Positions 52,318 through 61,759 of a stretch of DNA of 64,000 bases are shown here, piece after piece. The stretch is from Lysobacter sp. GX 14042 (lineage in GTDB: Bacteria; Pseudomonadota; Gammaproteobacteria; Xanthomonadales; Xanthomonadaceae). Below the pieces are notes generated by a model. The model was not told the origin of the DNA, searched no databases, and saw nothing but the letters and a program-made list of their open reading frames with translations. The position numbers were made by a program, and so were the translations under genes. The stretch lies in assembly GCF_021390425.1 (NCBI RefSeq), contig NZ_JAJUWY010000003.1:156652-220651 (forward strand). The letters run 5' to 3'. Position 1 is the stretch's first letter; each line of letters begins with the position of its first letter.

Positions 52318-53076
52318 CTAGGCCCCCGACCGTGGTCGCACCCAGCCGGCGGCAACGATGCCGACCTCGTAGAGCAGGCACATCGGGATCGCCAGCATCA
52401 GCTGCGAGACCACGTCCGGCGGGGTGATCACCGCGGCGATGATGAACACCCCGACGATGGCGTAGCCCCGGGCATGCCGCAGCTGCGCCGGGGTGACCCA
52501 GCCCAGCGCCGCGGCGATCACCAGGGCCACCGGCAGCTGGAAGCACAGGCCGAAGGCCAGCATCACCACCAGCACGAAGTCCAGGTAGGCATTGATGTCG
52601 GTCATCATCGCCACCCCTTCCGGCGCCACCATCACCAGGAAGCGGAACACCATCGGCAGCACCAGCCAGAAGGCGAAGGCGCAGCCGGCGTAGAACAGCG
52701 TGACCGCCGCGGCCAGCAGCGGCGCCGCCAGGCGCTTCTCGTGCCGGTACAGTCCCGGGGCCACGAACGCCCAGGCCTGGTACAGCAGCCAGGGCATGGT
52801 CGCGATCGCCGCCACGAAGAAGGCCAGCTTGAGCGGGGCGAAGAACGGGCTGGCGACCTCGACCGCAATCAGCTGCCCGCCCGGCGGGAGCTTTTCCAGC
52901 AGCGGGGTGGCCAGCCAGCCGTACAGCCGGTTGGCGAACGGCAGCAGGCCCAGCAGCACCAGCAGCAATCCGGCGATCGCCCGCAACAGGCGTGCCCGCA
53001 GCTCGACCAGGTGGTCGATCAGGCGGGCTTCGCCGGCTTCGGGGCCGCTGCCTGGCAAGGGTCCGGGCGCGGTCAT
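52318..53076 (-). CDS. tatC: Sec-independent translocase subunit TatC
   Basis: 252 residues with six membrane helices. The N-terminal LIDHLVELRARLLRAI carries the signal-binding Glu. FFAPLKLAFFVAAIATMPWLLYQAW, then FYAGCAFAFWLVLPMVFRFL and FQLPVALVIAAALGWVTPAQLRHARGYAIVGVFIIAAVITPPD match the family throughout. It recognises twin-arginine signal peptides with TatB. Overlaps tatB by 4 nt. Confidence 0.95.
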   Translation of the reverse strand: MTAPGPLPGSGPEAGEARLIDHLVELRARLLRAIAGLLLVLLGLLPFANRLYGWLATPLLEKLPPGGQLIAVEVASPFFAPLKLAFFVAAIATMPWLLYQAWAFVAPGLYRHEKRLAAPLLAAAVTLFYAGCAFAFWLVLPMVFRFLVMVAPEGVAMMTDINAYLDFVLVVMLAFGLCFQLPVALVIAAALGWVTPAQLRHARGYAIVGVFIIAAVITPPDVVSQLMLAIPMCLLYEVGIVAAGWVRPRSGA

Positions 53077-53549
53077 GGCGCCTCGCGCGGGGCGGGTGGC
53101 CGGTCGGGCTCGCGGACCGGCTCGGGTGTGCCGGGCTCGTCGGGAGCCGGTTCGCCGGAACCGGGATCGCGGACGGGCGGCTCCGCGGGCGCCGGGTCAC
53201 GCAGCGGCGGGTCGGACGGTTCCGGATCCCGTAAGGGCGGGGAGGCCGGCCGTGGGCCGGAGGGTCCGTTCAAGTGCGGCTCCAGCTCCGCGGGACGCAG
53301 CCTGGAGGCCTCGCGCTCGATGTCGTTGCCCGCCTGGCGGACCGCGGCGCGGGTCTGCTCCAGGCTGCGGCGCATCTCGTCGTCGGCGAGTTCACGCTCC
53401 AGCTCCGCCTTCACCGAATACCACTGCGCGCGGGCGCGGCGCACCCACAGGCCGGCGAACTTCGCCGCCCGCGGCAGCCGCTCGGGGCCCAGGACCACCA
53501 GCGCGACCACCGCGGTCAGCAGCAGTTCGGAGAAACCGATATCGAACAT
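53073..53549 (-). CDS. tatB: Sec-independent translocase subunit TatB
   Basis: 158 residues. FDIGFSELLLTAVVALVVLGPERLP is the TatB transmembrane hairpin with the Glu and Gly-Pro hinge. An amphipathic helix (ARAQWYSVKAELERELADDE) follows. The C-terminal 70 residues are a low-complexity Pro/Asp/Glu/Arg repeat (DPEPSDPPLRDPAPAEPPVRD), longer than usual. It forms the receptor complex with TatC. Confidence 0.92.
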   Translation of the reverse strand: MFDIGFSELLLTAVVALVVLGPERLPRAAKFAGLWVRRARAQWYSVKAELERELADDEMRRSLEQTRAAVRQAGNDIEREASRLRPAELEPHLNGPSGPRPASPPLRDPEPSDPPLRDPAPAEPPVRDPGSGEPAPDEPGTPEPVREPDRPPAPREAP

Positions 53550-53573
53550 GTCGTCCGGCGCCCGCCGCGCCGG

Positions 53574-53819
53574 TCAGCGGCGGGTGCGGGTATCGCGTTC
53601 GCGGTCGTCCCCGCCACTGCGCGATGCGGTGTCCGTGCGCTCGTTGCGCTCGTCGGACAGTTCGCGGCGCGGGGGCTCGTCTTCGCCGGACAGGCCCTGC
53701 TTGAAGCCCTTGACCGCCTCGCCAACGTCGCGGCCGACGTTCTTAAGGCGCCTGGTGCCGAACACCAGCACCACGATGACCAGCACCACCACCCAGTGCC
53801 AGATGCTGAAAGTGCCCAT
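53574..53819 (-). CDS. tatA: Sec-independent translocase subunit TatA
   Basis: 81 residues. One short membrane helix, [20 protein letters not shown], is followed by the [21 protein letters not shown] amphipathic helix and a charged disordered tail. It oligomerises to form the Tat translocation pore for folded proteins. First gene of tatA-tatB-tatC-RDD; the promoter should lie between 53820 and 53893. Confidence 0.94.
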   Translation of the reverse strand: MGTFSIWHWVVVLVIVVLVFGTRRLKNVGRDVGEAVKGFKQGLSGEDEPPRRELSDERNERTDTASRSGGDDRERDTRTRR

Positions 53820-53893
53820 GGTTGAACCCGCCGGTCTTCGAAACGGTGCTCAGGATACCGCAGCGTTCCGGCATCCACGCTGAGCGCCAGGCC

Positions 53894-54793
53894 TTACGGC
53901 AACGGCTCGCTGCGGATGCGGTCCTCGGCCTGGTCCACCGGCTGGAAGCCCTGCTGCGCAGGCGCGGGCGGGTGGTCCTGGGCGGCCGGCACGTTCAATG
54001 GCTGGCTGCGCCAGTCCTGGTCGTCGTACGCCGGCGCGGTGCCGGGAGCCGGCGCGGCTGGCGCGGCGACGGACTGCGCGGCGGGGGCGCTGCCGGCGCG
54101 ACTGGCATGTGCATTGGCCGAGGCCTCCTCGAGCTGGTCACGGAAGCCCACCACCTCGGCCGAGGGGCGCTGCGGCGCACGGCCCTCGAGGATCATCCGC
54201 GGCGTGGTGCCGGCACCGTAGACCGCCTGGTTGGCGCCGTCGTCGATGCTCAGCACCGCGCCATCCAGGGCCACGCCGGCGAACAGCCCACGGGCGCGCG
54301 ACCAGGACCAGATCTCCGCCTTGAGCTGGCCGTCGGTGGCCATGCCGGTGGTGCGGCCGATCGGCCCGGCGGCCACCGATGCATCGGCGCCGAGGGTGAG
54401 CTTGCCATTGACGATGGAGTCCAGCCCGCGCTGGGTGGTGAAGGCCAGCACCACGTCGGAGGACTGCACCCCGGCCTGGAAACCGATGCTGCCGCCGGTC
54501 AGCTTGACGAAGGCCGGGTTGGACCAGGTGCCATCGGCGGTCTTCACCGACAGCAGGCCGTGGCCGCGACGCCCGCCGATCACCAGCCCGATCTTGAGCG
54601 TGTCGGGAATGACCACGATCGCCCTGGCTTCGTCGAACATCGCCGACGGGATGCCGGATTCGGGGATTGCCTGGATCTCCTGCAGCACGCGCGAGGAATT
54701 GCGGGCACGTTCGTCCTCCTGGACACCGGCGCTGGCAGGCAGCGCCAGGACGAGGGCGAACACGACGGTGGCAAGGCGCGGCAGGATCGGCAT
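53894..54793 (-). CDS. Secreted SYLF-domain (DUF500) lipid-binding protein
   Basis: 299 residues. The signal peptide PILPRLATVVFALVLALPASAG is followed by a SYLF domain: AIPESGIPSAMFDEARAIVVIPD, then GLVIGGRRGHGLLSVKTADG and AAGPIGRTTGMATDG. SYLF domains bind phosphoinositides in eukaryotes; bacterial roles are poorly known. The last 90 residues are Ala/Pro/Gln-rich low complexity. Divergent from hemH. Confidence 0.87.
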   Translation of the reverse strand: MPILPRLATVVFALVLALPASAGVQEDERARNSSRVLQEIQAIPESGIPSAMFDEARAIVVIPDTLKIGLVIGGRRGHGLLSVKTADGTWSNPAFVKLTGGSIGFQAGVQSSDVVLAFTTQRGLDSIVNGKLTLGADASVAAGPIGRTTGMATDGQLKAEIWSWSRARGLFAGVALDGAVLSIDDGANQAVYGAGTTPRMILEGRAPQRPSAEVVGFRDQLEEASANAHASRAGSAPAAQSVAAPAAPAPGTAPAYDDQDWRSQPLNVPAAQDHPPAPAQQGFQPVDQAEDRIRSEPLP

Positions 54794-54940
54794 GGGGACT
54801 CCGGCGGTGGATGGCGGGACCGGGCCAATATAGAGGCCCGCGGCGACTTGGACCGCAGGTGGTGGCAAACGTTCAGCCACCGGTCGGGACGGCAAGCCGG
54901 GCGAAGCCGGTGTGGCTGCGCCCTAGTATCCTCTGCGCCC

Positions 54941-55924
54941 ATGAATTCCGTCCCTGTTGTTCCGCCGGCGTCCGGCCGCGCACCCACGGCCGCCGTCGTG
55001 CTGGCCAACCTCGGCACCCCCGATGCTCCCACGCCGCAAGCGGTGCGACGCTACCTGGGCGAGTTCCTGTCCGACCGCCGGGTGGTCGACCTGCCGCGCC
55101 TGTTCTGGCTGCCGCTGCTCCACGGCCTGGTGCTGCCGCTGCGCGCGCCGAAGGTCGCGCCCAAGTACGCCAGCATCTGGCTGGAGCAGGGCTCGCCGCT
55201 GGCGGTGTACACCCGGCGCCTTGCCGACGCGGTGGGCGAGCGCCTGCCCGGCGTACGGGTGGTCGACGCCATGCGCTACGGCAATCCGTCGCTTGCGACG
55301 GTGATCGGCGGGCTGCGCGCGGAAGGCATCGGGGACATCGTCGTGCTGCCGCTGTACCCGCAGTACTCCACCACCACCACGGCTTCGATGGACGACGTGG
55401 TTGCGCGGGCAGGTGGCCCGGGGACCCGGCTGGCAGGGGACTACCACGACGATCCGGCGTGGGTGGCGGCGGTGGCCGACTCGATCCGCGGGCACCGCGA
55501 GGCGAACGGGCCGGCACACCTGCTGTTCTCGTTCCACGGCATCCCGCAGAAGCTGGTCGAGGCCGGCGATCCCTACCAGCGCCAGTGCGAGGCCAGCGCC
55601 GCGGCGATCGCGGCAGCGCTGGGGCTGGCAGCGGACGAGTGGGACTGGTCCTACCAGTCGCGCTTCGGCAAGGCGAAGTGGCTGGAGCCCTCGACCTCCG
55701 GCACCCTGCAGCGGCTGGCCGACCGGGGCGTGAACCGGGTGGACGTGGTCGCGCCGGGCTTTGCCGCCGACTGCCTGGAGACCCTGGAGGAGATCTCGAT
55801 GATGCTGGCGGAGGAGTTCGCCGCCCGCGGCGGACGCCTGCGCTACATCCCCTGCCTCAACGACAGCCCCGCCCATGCCGACGTGATCGCGGCTCTGGCC
55901 CGCCGGCAACTGCGGGGGCGCTGA
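54941..55924 (+). CDS. hemH: Ferrochelatase
   Basis: 327 residues. VVLANLGTPDAPTPQAVRRYL opens the domain; the metal-binding His is in LFSFHGIPQKLVEAGDPY and the Glu in CLETLEEISMM. QSRFGKAKWLEPSTSGTLQ is a further signature. It inserts Fe2+ into protoporphyrin IX as the last step of heme synthesis. Its stop overlaps the start of the following hydrolase gene by 1 nt, so they are co-translated. A TAGTAT -10-like box occurs at about 54925. Confidence 0.95.
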   Translation: MNSVPVVPPASGRAPTAAVVLANLGTPDAPTPQAVRRYLGEFLSDRRVVDLPRLFWLPLLHGLVLPLRAPKVAPKYASIWLEQGSPLAVYTRRLADAVGERLPGVRVVDAMRYGNPSLATVIGGLRAEGIGDIVVLPLYPQYSTTTTASMDDVVARAGGPGTRLAGDYHDDPAWVAAVADSIRGHREANGPAHLLFSFHGIPQKLVEAGDPYQRQCEASAAAIAAALGLAADEWDWSYQSRFGKAKWLEPSTSGTLQRLADRGVNRVDVVAPGFAADCLETLEEISMMLAEEFAARGGRLRYIPCLNDSPAHADVIAALARRQLRGR

Positions 55925-56784
55925 TGCGCGAGATCGCGCTCGACACCGCGTTCGGCCGCCTCTCGGGGCTGCGCTGGCCGGGACCGGCGGGGGCGCCGCG
56001 GGTGCTGGCCCTGCACGGGTGGCTGGACAATGCCGCCAGTTTCATCCCGCTGCAGGCGCGCTTGCCGGGTATCGAACTGGCCGCGCTGGACCTGCCGGGC
56101 CATGGCGCCAGCGCCCACTTGCCGCCGGCCGCCGAGTACACCGTGCCCAACGCCGCGCGTGCGGTGTTCGCCGCCGCCGACGCCCTGGGATGGGACCGCT
56201 TCGTGCTGCTGGGGCATTCGCTGGGCGGTGCGATCGCGAGCCTGATGGCCGCCGCGATGCCGGCACGGGTGGAGCGGTTGGCGGTGATCGAAACGCTCGG
56301 CGCACTCGGCGAGGACGAGGCCGACAGCGCCCGCCGCCTGCAGGAGGCTTTCGCCGCCGGGGCCGCGCCACGGCGCCCGCTGCGGCGCTTCCGGGATCCG
56401 GCACTGGCACTGAAGGCCCGCCTGGCCGCCGGCGGCATCGAAGAAGCCGCCGCCCGCCTGCTGGTCGAGCGCGGCATCGCCCCGGTGCGTGGGGCCGACG
56501 GCCCGCCCGGCTACGCCTGGCGCAGCGACCCCCGGCTGACCCGTCCCACCGCGGTGCGGATGAGCGAAGGCCAGGTGCACGCGATGCTCGCCGCGATCGA
56601 ATGCCCGGTGCGGGTGGTGTACGCCAACCCGCCGCAACCCTACTTCCCGGAGGCCCAGCGCCAGGCCCGCTACGCCTGCCTGCGCGATGCCTCGCTGGTC
56701 ACCCTGGAGGGTGGGCACCACCTGCACATGGAACAACCCGAAGCAGTAGCCGCCGCCCTGCAGGCCTTCCTCAGGCCTGCCTGA
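55924..56784 (+). CDS. Alpha/beta hydrolase downstream of hemH
   Basis: 286 residues. Landmarks are RVLALHGWLDNAASFIPL (oxyanion hole), LPGHGAS, the nucleophile elbow LLGHSLGGAIASL and His in LEGGHHLHMEQPE. It resembles the MhpC/serine hydrolase-like group found next to hemH in related genomes; substrate unknown. Translation is coupled to hemH. Confidence 0.85.
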   Translation: MREIALDTAFGRLSGLRWPGPAGAPRVLALHGWLDNAASFIPLQARLPGIELAALDLPGHGASAHLPPAAEYTVPNAARAVFAAADALGWDRFVLLGHSLGGAIASLMAAAMPARVERLAVIETLGALGEDEADSARRLQEAFAAGAAPRRPLRRFRDPALALKARLAAGGIEEAAARLLVERGIAPVRGADGPPGYAWRSDPRLTRPTAVRMSEGQVHAMLAAIECPVRVVYANPPQPYFPEAQRQARYACLRDASLVTLEGGHHLHMEQPEAVAAALQAFLRPA

Positions 56785-56790
56785 TCCGGG

Positions 56791-57528
56791 TTACGGGCGG
56801 CTGCCGAGCAAGACGCGCAGGCGGGCCTTCGCCCGGCTTCCATGTTCGCGCAGCCAGTCGCGCTCGTCGCGCCAGGCCGGGAACCGTGCCTCCACCTCGG
56901 CCCAGAACCGCGGCGAATGGTTGGCCTGCAGCAGGTGGCACAGCTCGTGCACCAGCACGTACTGGAAGGCCGAAGGCCGCGCCAGCACCAGCGCCAGGTC
57001 CAGCGACACCGTCCCGTCCGGCGCCAGCGAACCCCACTGCGAACGCACCGGCCGGATGCGGAAGGTCCGCGGCGGGCGCGGCAGTCCGGGCAGGTAGGAA
57101 GGAAGCCAGCGCCCCACCTGCGCCCGGGCGTGGGCGAGATAGAAATCGCGCAACACCCGCACCGCGGAGGCCGGCTCGGCGTGGGCCGGGAACTCGAACA
57201 GGAGCGCGTCCGGCTGCTCCGGATCCTCGCCCAGCCGCGCCAGGCGCGCGGGCTGCCAGCGCAGCGGACGTTCGGTGTCCTGCAGTGGCAGCGACGGCGT
57301 GATGAAAGGATCCAGCGGTCGTTGCAGCGGCGGTGCGTGGCGTTGCAACTGGGCGGCGAGCCAGTCCGCGTGCTCGGCCACGAAGCGCTCGCCCGCGGCC
57401 AGGCTCGCGCGCGGCGGCAGGGTCAGCCGCGCGCCGCGGTCATCGACCGACAGCTTGATCCGCCGCGCGCGCGGGTGGCGGGCGTAGGCCACTTCGATGT
57501 CGCGGCCGTCGGGGAGGACGGCCTGCAA
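56791..57528 (-). CDS. M48/YgjP-type metallopeptidase
   Basis: About 245 residues. The zinc site is VLVHELCHLLQANHSPRFW, a canonical HExxH followed by the third His, preceded by the SQWGSLAPDGTVSLDLALVLA block. This is the DUF45/YgjP pattern, a cytoplasmic zinc protease-like family of unknown target. In-frame sequence upstream runs through a REP-like palindrome, so I place the start at a TTG (LQAVLPDGRDIEV) behind a G-rich site. The start is uncertain; the domain call is not. Confidence 0.82.
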   Translation of the reverse strand: MQAVLPDGRDIEVAYARHPRARRIKLSVDDRGARLTLPPRASLAAGERFVAEHADWLAAQLQRHAPPLQRPLDPFITPSLPLQDTERPLRWQPARLARLGEDPEQPDALLFEFPAHAEPASAVRVLRDFYLAHARAQVGRWLPSYLPGLPRPPRTFRIRPVRSQWGSLAPDGTVSLDLALVLARPSAFQYVLVHELCHLLQANHSPRFWAEVEARFPAWRDERDWLREHGSRAKARLRVLLGSRP

Positions 57529-57567
57529 GAACCCCCGCGTGGCTGGAGGCGACGGGAGGGGGTCCCT

Positions 57568-57593
57568 GGATCCCCGCGTGCGCGGGGATGACG
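57568..57593. repeat. REP-like palindrome
   Basis: ATCCCCGCG and CGCGGGGAT arms around a TG loop followed by GACGG, the same element as at 8595-8622. It lies upstream of the M48-type gene and just downstream of the rdgC stop. Confidence 0.65.
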
Positions 57594-57629
57594 GATCGCG
57601 GGGATACCGGGATGGTGCCGGGAGCCGCC

Positions 57630-58535
57630 TCACCCCTCGGCGCGGCTCAGCTTCATCGCCGACTCCAGCACCGCGAACAGGCGCTTCACCTCGGCGGCCA
57701 TCAGGATGAAGCGCGCGTCCATCTCCGCGTGCACGTCATCGGCGTCGGTGGATTCCAACTCGTCGACGGCGCCTTCCAGCAGCTTGAACTTGCGCACCAC
57801 CAGGTCCTCGCCGAGCACGAAGCTGACGTGGTCGTCCAGGCTCAGCGCCAGCCGGGTGACCTGCTTGCCGGACTCCAGGTGGCGGGCGATCTCGTCGCTG
57901 TGCAGGTCCATGCGCTGCACCTTGACCACCGCGCCCTGGTCGACCGGATCGCGCAGCTCGCATTCCTCGCCGATCACCAGGCCCTCGGGCATCTCGCCGC
58001 CGGCGACCCAGCCGGTCAGCACCGAGCGCGGGGCGATCTCGGCATTCAGCGGCAGCGCCGGGAAGCTGCCCAGGGCGCGGCGCACCTCGCTGACCACCGC
58101 CTCGCCGGTCTTGCGGCTGGAGGTGTCGATGGCGATCACGCCATGGCCGGTGTCGACCAGCGCGTCGGTACGCGACGGTTTGACGAACGCGCGCGGCAGC
58201 AGCTCGGTGATCAGCTCGTCCTTGAGCCGCTTGCGCGTGCGCCCGCCGGGGCGCTGGCCTTCCTTCTGCTCGATCTCGTCGAGCTTGCGCGACAGCATGT
58301 CGTTGACCACCGCGCCCGGCAGCAGCCGGTCCTCGCCGCCCAGGGTCAGCCACAGCGCGTCGCCCTGGCGGGCGGCCAGCGCTTCGGAATCACGGCCATA
58401 GGGGGAGACGAAACCGCGGGTGGACAGCTCCAGCGGGCCGACGGGGCGGAGCTGGCATTCGTCCAGTCCGGCGTCGAGGGTGTCGAGCTTGAGCGAGGTG
58501 GGGTAGCGGAAGAAGGTCAGGTTGCGGAAGAACAT
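57630..58535 (-). CDS. rdgC: Recombination-associated protein RdgC
   Basis: 301 residues, normal length. FFRNLTFFRYPTSLKLDTLDAG opens the chain; GFVSPYGRDSEALAARQGD and the ring-forming AVVNDMLSRKLDEIEQKEG and LAFVFNDH-like (here LSLDDHVSFVLGEDLVVRKF) segments are typical. It forms a DNA-encircling ring that limits RecA filament activity. Palindromic repeats flank both ends of the gene. Confidence 0.94.
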   Translation of the reverse strand: MFFRNLTFFRYPTSLKLDTLDAGLDECQLRPVGPLELSTRGFVSPYGRDSEALAARQGDALWLTLGGEDRLLPGAVVNDMLSRKLDEIEQKEGQRPGGRTRKRLKDELITELLPRAFVKPSRTDALVDTGHGVIAIDTSSRKTGEAVVSEVRRALGSFPALPLNAEIAPRSVLTGWVAGGEMPEGLVIGEECELRDPVDQGAVVKVQRMDLHSDEIARHLESGKQVTRLALSLDDHVSFVLGEDLVVRKFKLLEGAVDELESTDADDVHAEMDARFILMAAEVKRLFAVLESAMKLSRAEG

Positions 58536-58556
58536 GCAGTAGGGTCCGTATCGGGA

Positions 58557-58643
58557 TGATCGTCATCCCCGCGCACGCCGGGATCCATGGACGTCCGCAG
58601 TGGACAGCAACGTCCATGGGTTCCCGCGTGCGCGGGAACGACG
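58557..58643. repeat. Paired inverted REP-like element
   Basis: Two GTCATCCCCGCG-like palindromes in opposite orientation (58561-58584 and 58620-58642) are joined by inner inverted arms ATCCATGGACGT and ACGTCCATGGGT around a 15-nt core. The whole can fold into one long hairpin. This resembles a two-unit REPIN/BIME between rdgC and ttcA. Confidence 0.6.
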
Positions 58644-58650
58644 GGAAGGG

Positions 58651-59505
<855 letters not shown>

Positions 59506-59518
59506 GGGACCGGGGATT

Positions 59519-60400
59519 CTACCGGTCGCCATCGGCTCCGAGCCGGTCGGCGGTACGGTCCTGGAAGTCGCTGGCCGCGTGGCGCTCATGAAGCTGTTCA
59601 GTCAGATCGCCCCAGGTGCGGTTCACCCTGCGCCCGCGCTGCACGGCGGGGCGGGCGAAGATCTCCCCGGCCCAGCGCGCCACGTTGCGGTAGCCACCGG
59701 CGTCGAGGAACTCGGCGGCACCCTCGTACACCTCGCCGCGCACGATCTGCCCGAACCACGGCCAGTTGGCGATGTCGGCGATGGTGTACTCATCGCCCGC
59801 GACGTAGCGGTGGTCGGCCAGCTGCCGGTCGAGCACGTCGAGCAGGCGCTTGGTTTCCATCGTGTAGCGGTTGATCGGGTATTCGTACTTCTCCGGCGCG
59901 TAGGCGAAGAAGTGCCCGAAACCGCCGCCGACGAAGGGCGCGCTGGCCATTTGCCAGAACAGCCAGTTCAGGCACTCGGTGCGGCCGGCGGGGTCGGTCG
60001 GCAGGAAAGCGCCGAACTTTTCCGCCAGGTACAGCAGGATCGAGCCGGACTCGAACACCCGCAGCGACGGATCCATGCCCCGGTCGAGCAGGGCCGGGAT
60101 CTTGGAGTTCGGGTTGACCTCGACGAAGCCGGTGCCGAACTGCTCGCCCTCGCCGATGGTGACCAGCCAGGCGTCGTACTCGGCACCGGCATGGCCGGCT
60201 TCCAGCAGCTCCTCCAGCAGGATCGTCGCCTTCATCCCGTTGGGGGTGGCCAGCGAGTACAGCTGCAGCGCGTGCTCACCGACGGGCAGCTCCTTGTCGT
60301 GCGTCGCCCCGGCGACGGGTCGGTTGATGCTGGCGAACTTGCCGCCACTGGCGGCCTCCCACTTCCAGACGCGGGGCGGGGTGTAGGTGGGGTCGGTCAT
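59519..60400 (-). CDS. yghU: Glutathione-dependent disulfide-bond oxidoreductase YghU
   Basis: 293 residues. [21 protein letters not shown] is the YghU-specific lead; the thioredoxin-like domain has [19 protein letters not shown], and the GST C-terminal domain has [18 protein letters not shown]. The enzyme reduces disulfides with two glutathiones bound. A GGAG site fits MTDPTYT; another ATG is four codons upstream. Its start overlaps the stop of an apparent upstream coding remnant by 4 nt. Confidence 0.92.
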   Translation of the reverse strand: MTDPTYTPPRVWKWEAASGGKFASINRPVAGATHDKELPVGEHALQLYSLATPNGMKATILLEELLEAGHAGAEYDAWLVTIGEGEQFGTGFVEVNPNSKIPALLDRGMDPSLRVFESGSILLYLAEKFGAFLPTDPAGRTECLNWLFWQMASAPFVGGGFGHFFAYAPEKYEYPINRYTMETKRLLDVLDRQLADHRYVAGDEYTIADIANWPWFGQIVRGEVYEGAAEFLDAGGYRNVARWAGEIFARPAVQRGRRVNRTWGDLTEQLHERHAASDFQDRTADRLGADGDR

Positions 60401-60608
60401 GGCGGACTCCATGCGTGGGGGAGTGGCCCATTGTGGGCCAGCAGCGCTTCCACCGTCCGGGCCGGGTAGTGCACCACCATCGGCGTGCCCGGCCGCGGAG
60501 GCAGAGCGTCCGCCGCCCTGGGCACCGGCTCCAATCCGCTGTCGCTTCCGTAGATCGGCGCCTTCACCGGCAGCGGCGCAGGCCCCGGAAGCGTTCGAAC
60601 CGCACGAA
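60397..60608 (-). pseudogene. Possible 3' remnant of an unidentified gene ahead of yghU
   Basis: About 70 codons stay open with high third-position GC and end in TGA overlapping the yghU ATG (ATGA), as in a coupled gene pair. The predicted piece includes PAPLPVKAPIYGSDSGLEP and PGTPMVVHYPARTVEALLA. There is no start codon context at the left, where the GFA gene ends. This may be the tail of a gene truncated when the GFA/integron region arrived. I do not recognise the protein. Confidence 0.3.
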
Positions 60609-60611
60609 TCG

Positions 60612-61022
60612 TCAGCCATCGCCCTGCGGTTGCGTGAACTGCGCAAATACCTGCTCGCCCGTCAACTTGGGCGTGTCATTCGCAAGCTCGTAGTACTCCG
60701 GCTTCTCGTCGAAGAAGATCTGATTTGCTACGTCAAAACTCTGCTCATGGAACAGGCCGGCCGGAAGGATGTACTCGTCCGACGGCAACAGGTGATAGAA
60801 GAGGTGCGTGCCGCAGGTCGGGCAGAAGCCGCGTTCAGCCCACTCGGAAGAACGGTAAGTGGCCGGGGGTTGCTGTCCCGAGAAGGCAACACCCGGCCCG
60901 CAGTGAACGGCAAACATCGGGCCGCCGCTCCACCGTCGGCACGTGGAGCAATGACATACGCCAATTTCTGTGGCAGTGGGGGCTGAAACGGTGATCGAGT
61001 TGCACAGGCACGAACCTTCCAC
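60612..61022 (-). CDS. GFA-family (glutathione-dependent formaldehyde-activating-like) zinc protein
   Basis: 136 residues. The zinc cysteines are EGSCLCNSITV at the N-terminus, CHCSTCRRWSGG and CPTCGTHLFYHLL; this is the GFA/CENP-V fold. Members bind zinc and some bind glutathione, but enzyme activity is uncertain. The start is a GTG behind a perfect AAGGAGG site, which overrides the longer open frame upstream. It sits at the left edge of the cassette array with no attC at its own 3' end, so it is more likely flank than cassette. Confidence 0.82.
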   Translation of the reverse strand: MEGSCLCNSITVSAPTATEIGVCHCSTCRRWSGGPMFAVHCGPGVAFSGQQPPATYRSSEWAERGFCPTCGTHLFYHLLPSDEYILPAGLFHEQSFDVANQIFFDEKPEYYELANDTPKLTGEQVFAQFTQPQGDG

Positions 61023-61119
61023 AGGCGTCCTCCTTGGACTTGCGGTTACGCAGGACTCGGCATCCTGGCACCCGCCGATGCCGGGCGACAGCGGCCAAAG
61101 GACAGGGCAAACGACGGGC

Positions 61120-61172
61120 ATCCTCAATGCAAGGCGCCGAGAGGCGGCGTGGGCTTGGACGAACTGCTAGAC
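61120..61172 (-). other. Decayed attC after the crcB-like half gene
   Basis: On the minus strand GTCTAGCAGTTCGTCCAAGCC closely resembles an R'' box plus spacer and L'' box (expected GTCTAAC), and GCCGCCTCTCGGCG forms a short stem. The right half has no GTTRRRY core. It overlaps the stop codon of the preceding cassette gene, as attC R'' boxes often do. Confidence 0.45.
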
Positions 61173-61352
61173 CTTAGCGATGGTTGCGAGCCGAAGGCCC
61201 AGCCAGACTGCCGCGACGCCTACCGCAACACTGCCGAGAATGTATAGCAGCGCATACCCGAGGTCGCCGCGCCGCAGCAGCGTGACCGCCTCGAGGCCGA
61301 ATGCCGAGAACGTGGTGAAGCCACCGAGACCCACCCACCAGTACGTGATCAT
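61167..61352 (-). pseudogene. Half-length CrcB/Fluc fluoride-channel gene in a cassette
   Basis: 61 residues equal to only the second half of CrcB. GLGGFTTFSAFGLEAVTLLRRG carries the TTFS motif of helix 3, and ALLYILGSVAVGVAAVWLGL is helix 4. Helices 1 and 2, which complete the fluoride pore, are absent. The ATG stands 10 nt after the attC core of the preceding cassette, so the missing half was lost at the cassette boundary. It may be inactive, or an oligomeric mini-protein. Confidence 0.6.
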
Positions 61353-61362
61353 TTGTGCCTGG

Positions 61363-61431
61363 ACCTAACGCCAGAAGTAAGCCGTGCCGGGAAGCGGCTT
61401 CGGCACGGAAATCATGGACCCGCGGTTGGCG
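61363..61431 (-). other. attC site of the 94-residue cassette
   Basis: On the minus strand the right half is intact: GTGCCG/CGGCAC stem, CGGCTTACTTCTGGC (L') and core GTTAGGT ending at 61363. The left core at 61425-61431 is degenerate (CGCCAAC instead of RYYYAAC). It is about 70 bp long, similar to aadA-type attC sites. Confidence 0.65.
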
Positions 61432-61463
61432 GGAAGCTCATTACGGAACTGGTAGGCGCCAAC

Positions 61464-61748
61464 CTAGTAGCCCTGCTTCTCCGCGACCAGTGCTCCTCCG
61501 ACGAAAACCTTGATGTTCTGCGGCCTGGCCCCGGCGAGCCACAAGCGGCGACGCTTCTCCACAGTCACAGTCTGCCCCACCACCGTCCCGGTCCATTTGT
61601 CTGTGAGTCCGACACTGAAGTGCGTGAGTGGGTGTAACGGGTGCTGCACCCAGTGAGATTCATCGGGCGTCTCGATCTTCATGCCACCCCAGAACCAGCC
61701 ACGCGTCAACTTTGCGGGGATGCTTCCGATTGAGAAATCAATATCCAT
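61464..61748 (-). CDS. Cassette protein of unknown function
   Basis: 94 residues, no membrane segment, rich in beta-forming residues: DIDFSIGSIPAKLTRGWFWG, then VTVEKRRRLWLAGARPQNIK. The start has a GGAG site 6 nt upstream. It lies 64 nt downstream of the metallo-beta-lactamase gene with only a decayed attC between, so both may now travel as one cassette ended by the attC at 61363. I recognise no family. Confidence 0.65.
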   Translation of the reverse strand: MDIDFSIGSIPAKLTRGWFWGGMKIETPDESHWVQHPLHPLTHFSVGLTDKWTGTVVGQTVTVEKRRRLWLAGARPQNIKVFVGGALVAEKQGY

Positions 61749-61759
61749 GTGATCTCCAT

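Noticed and set aside
58557..58643. Possible CRISPR array from repeated palindromes
   Set aside because: Only two opposed units with one core and no regular spacers; no cas genes in the window.
60612..61022. GFA gene as an integron cassette
   Set aside because: No attC follows its 3' end, and its start context and GC resemble the chromosome more than the array.
61353..61440. Fluoride riboswitch ahead of the crcB-like half gene
   Set aside because: The upstream structure is explained by an attC site; I see no fluoride-riboswitch pseudoknot motif.
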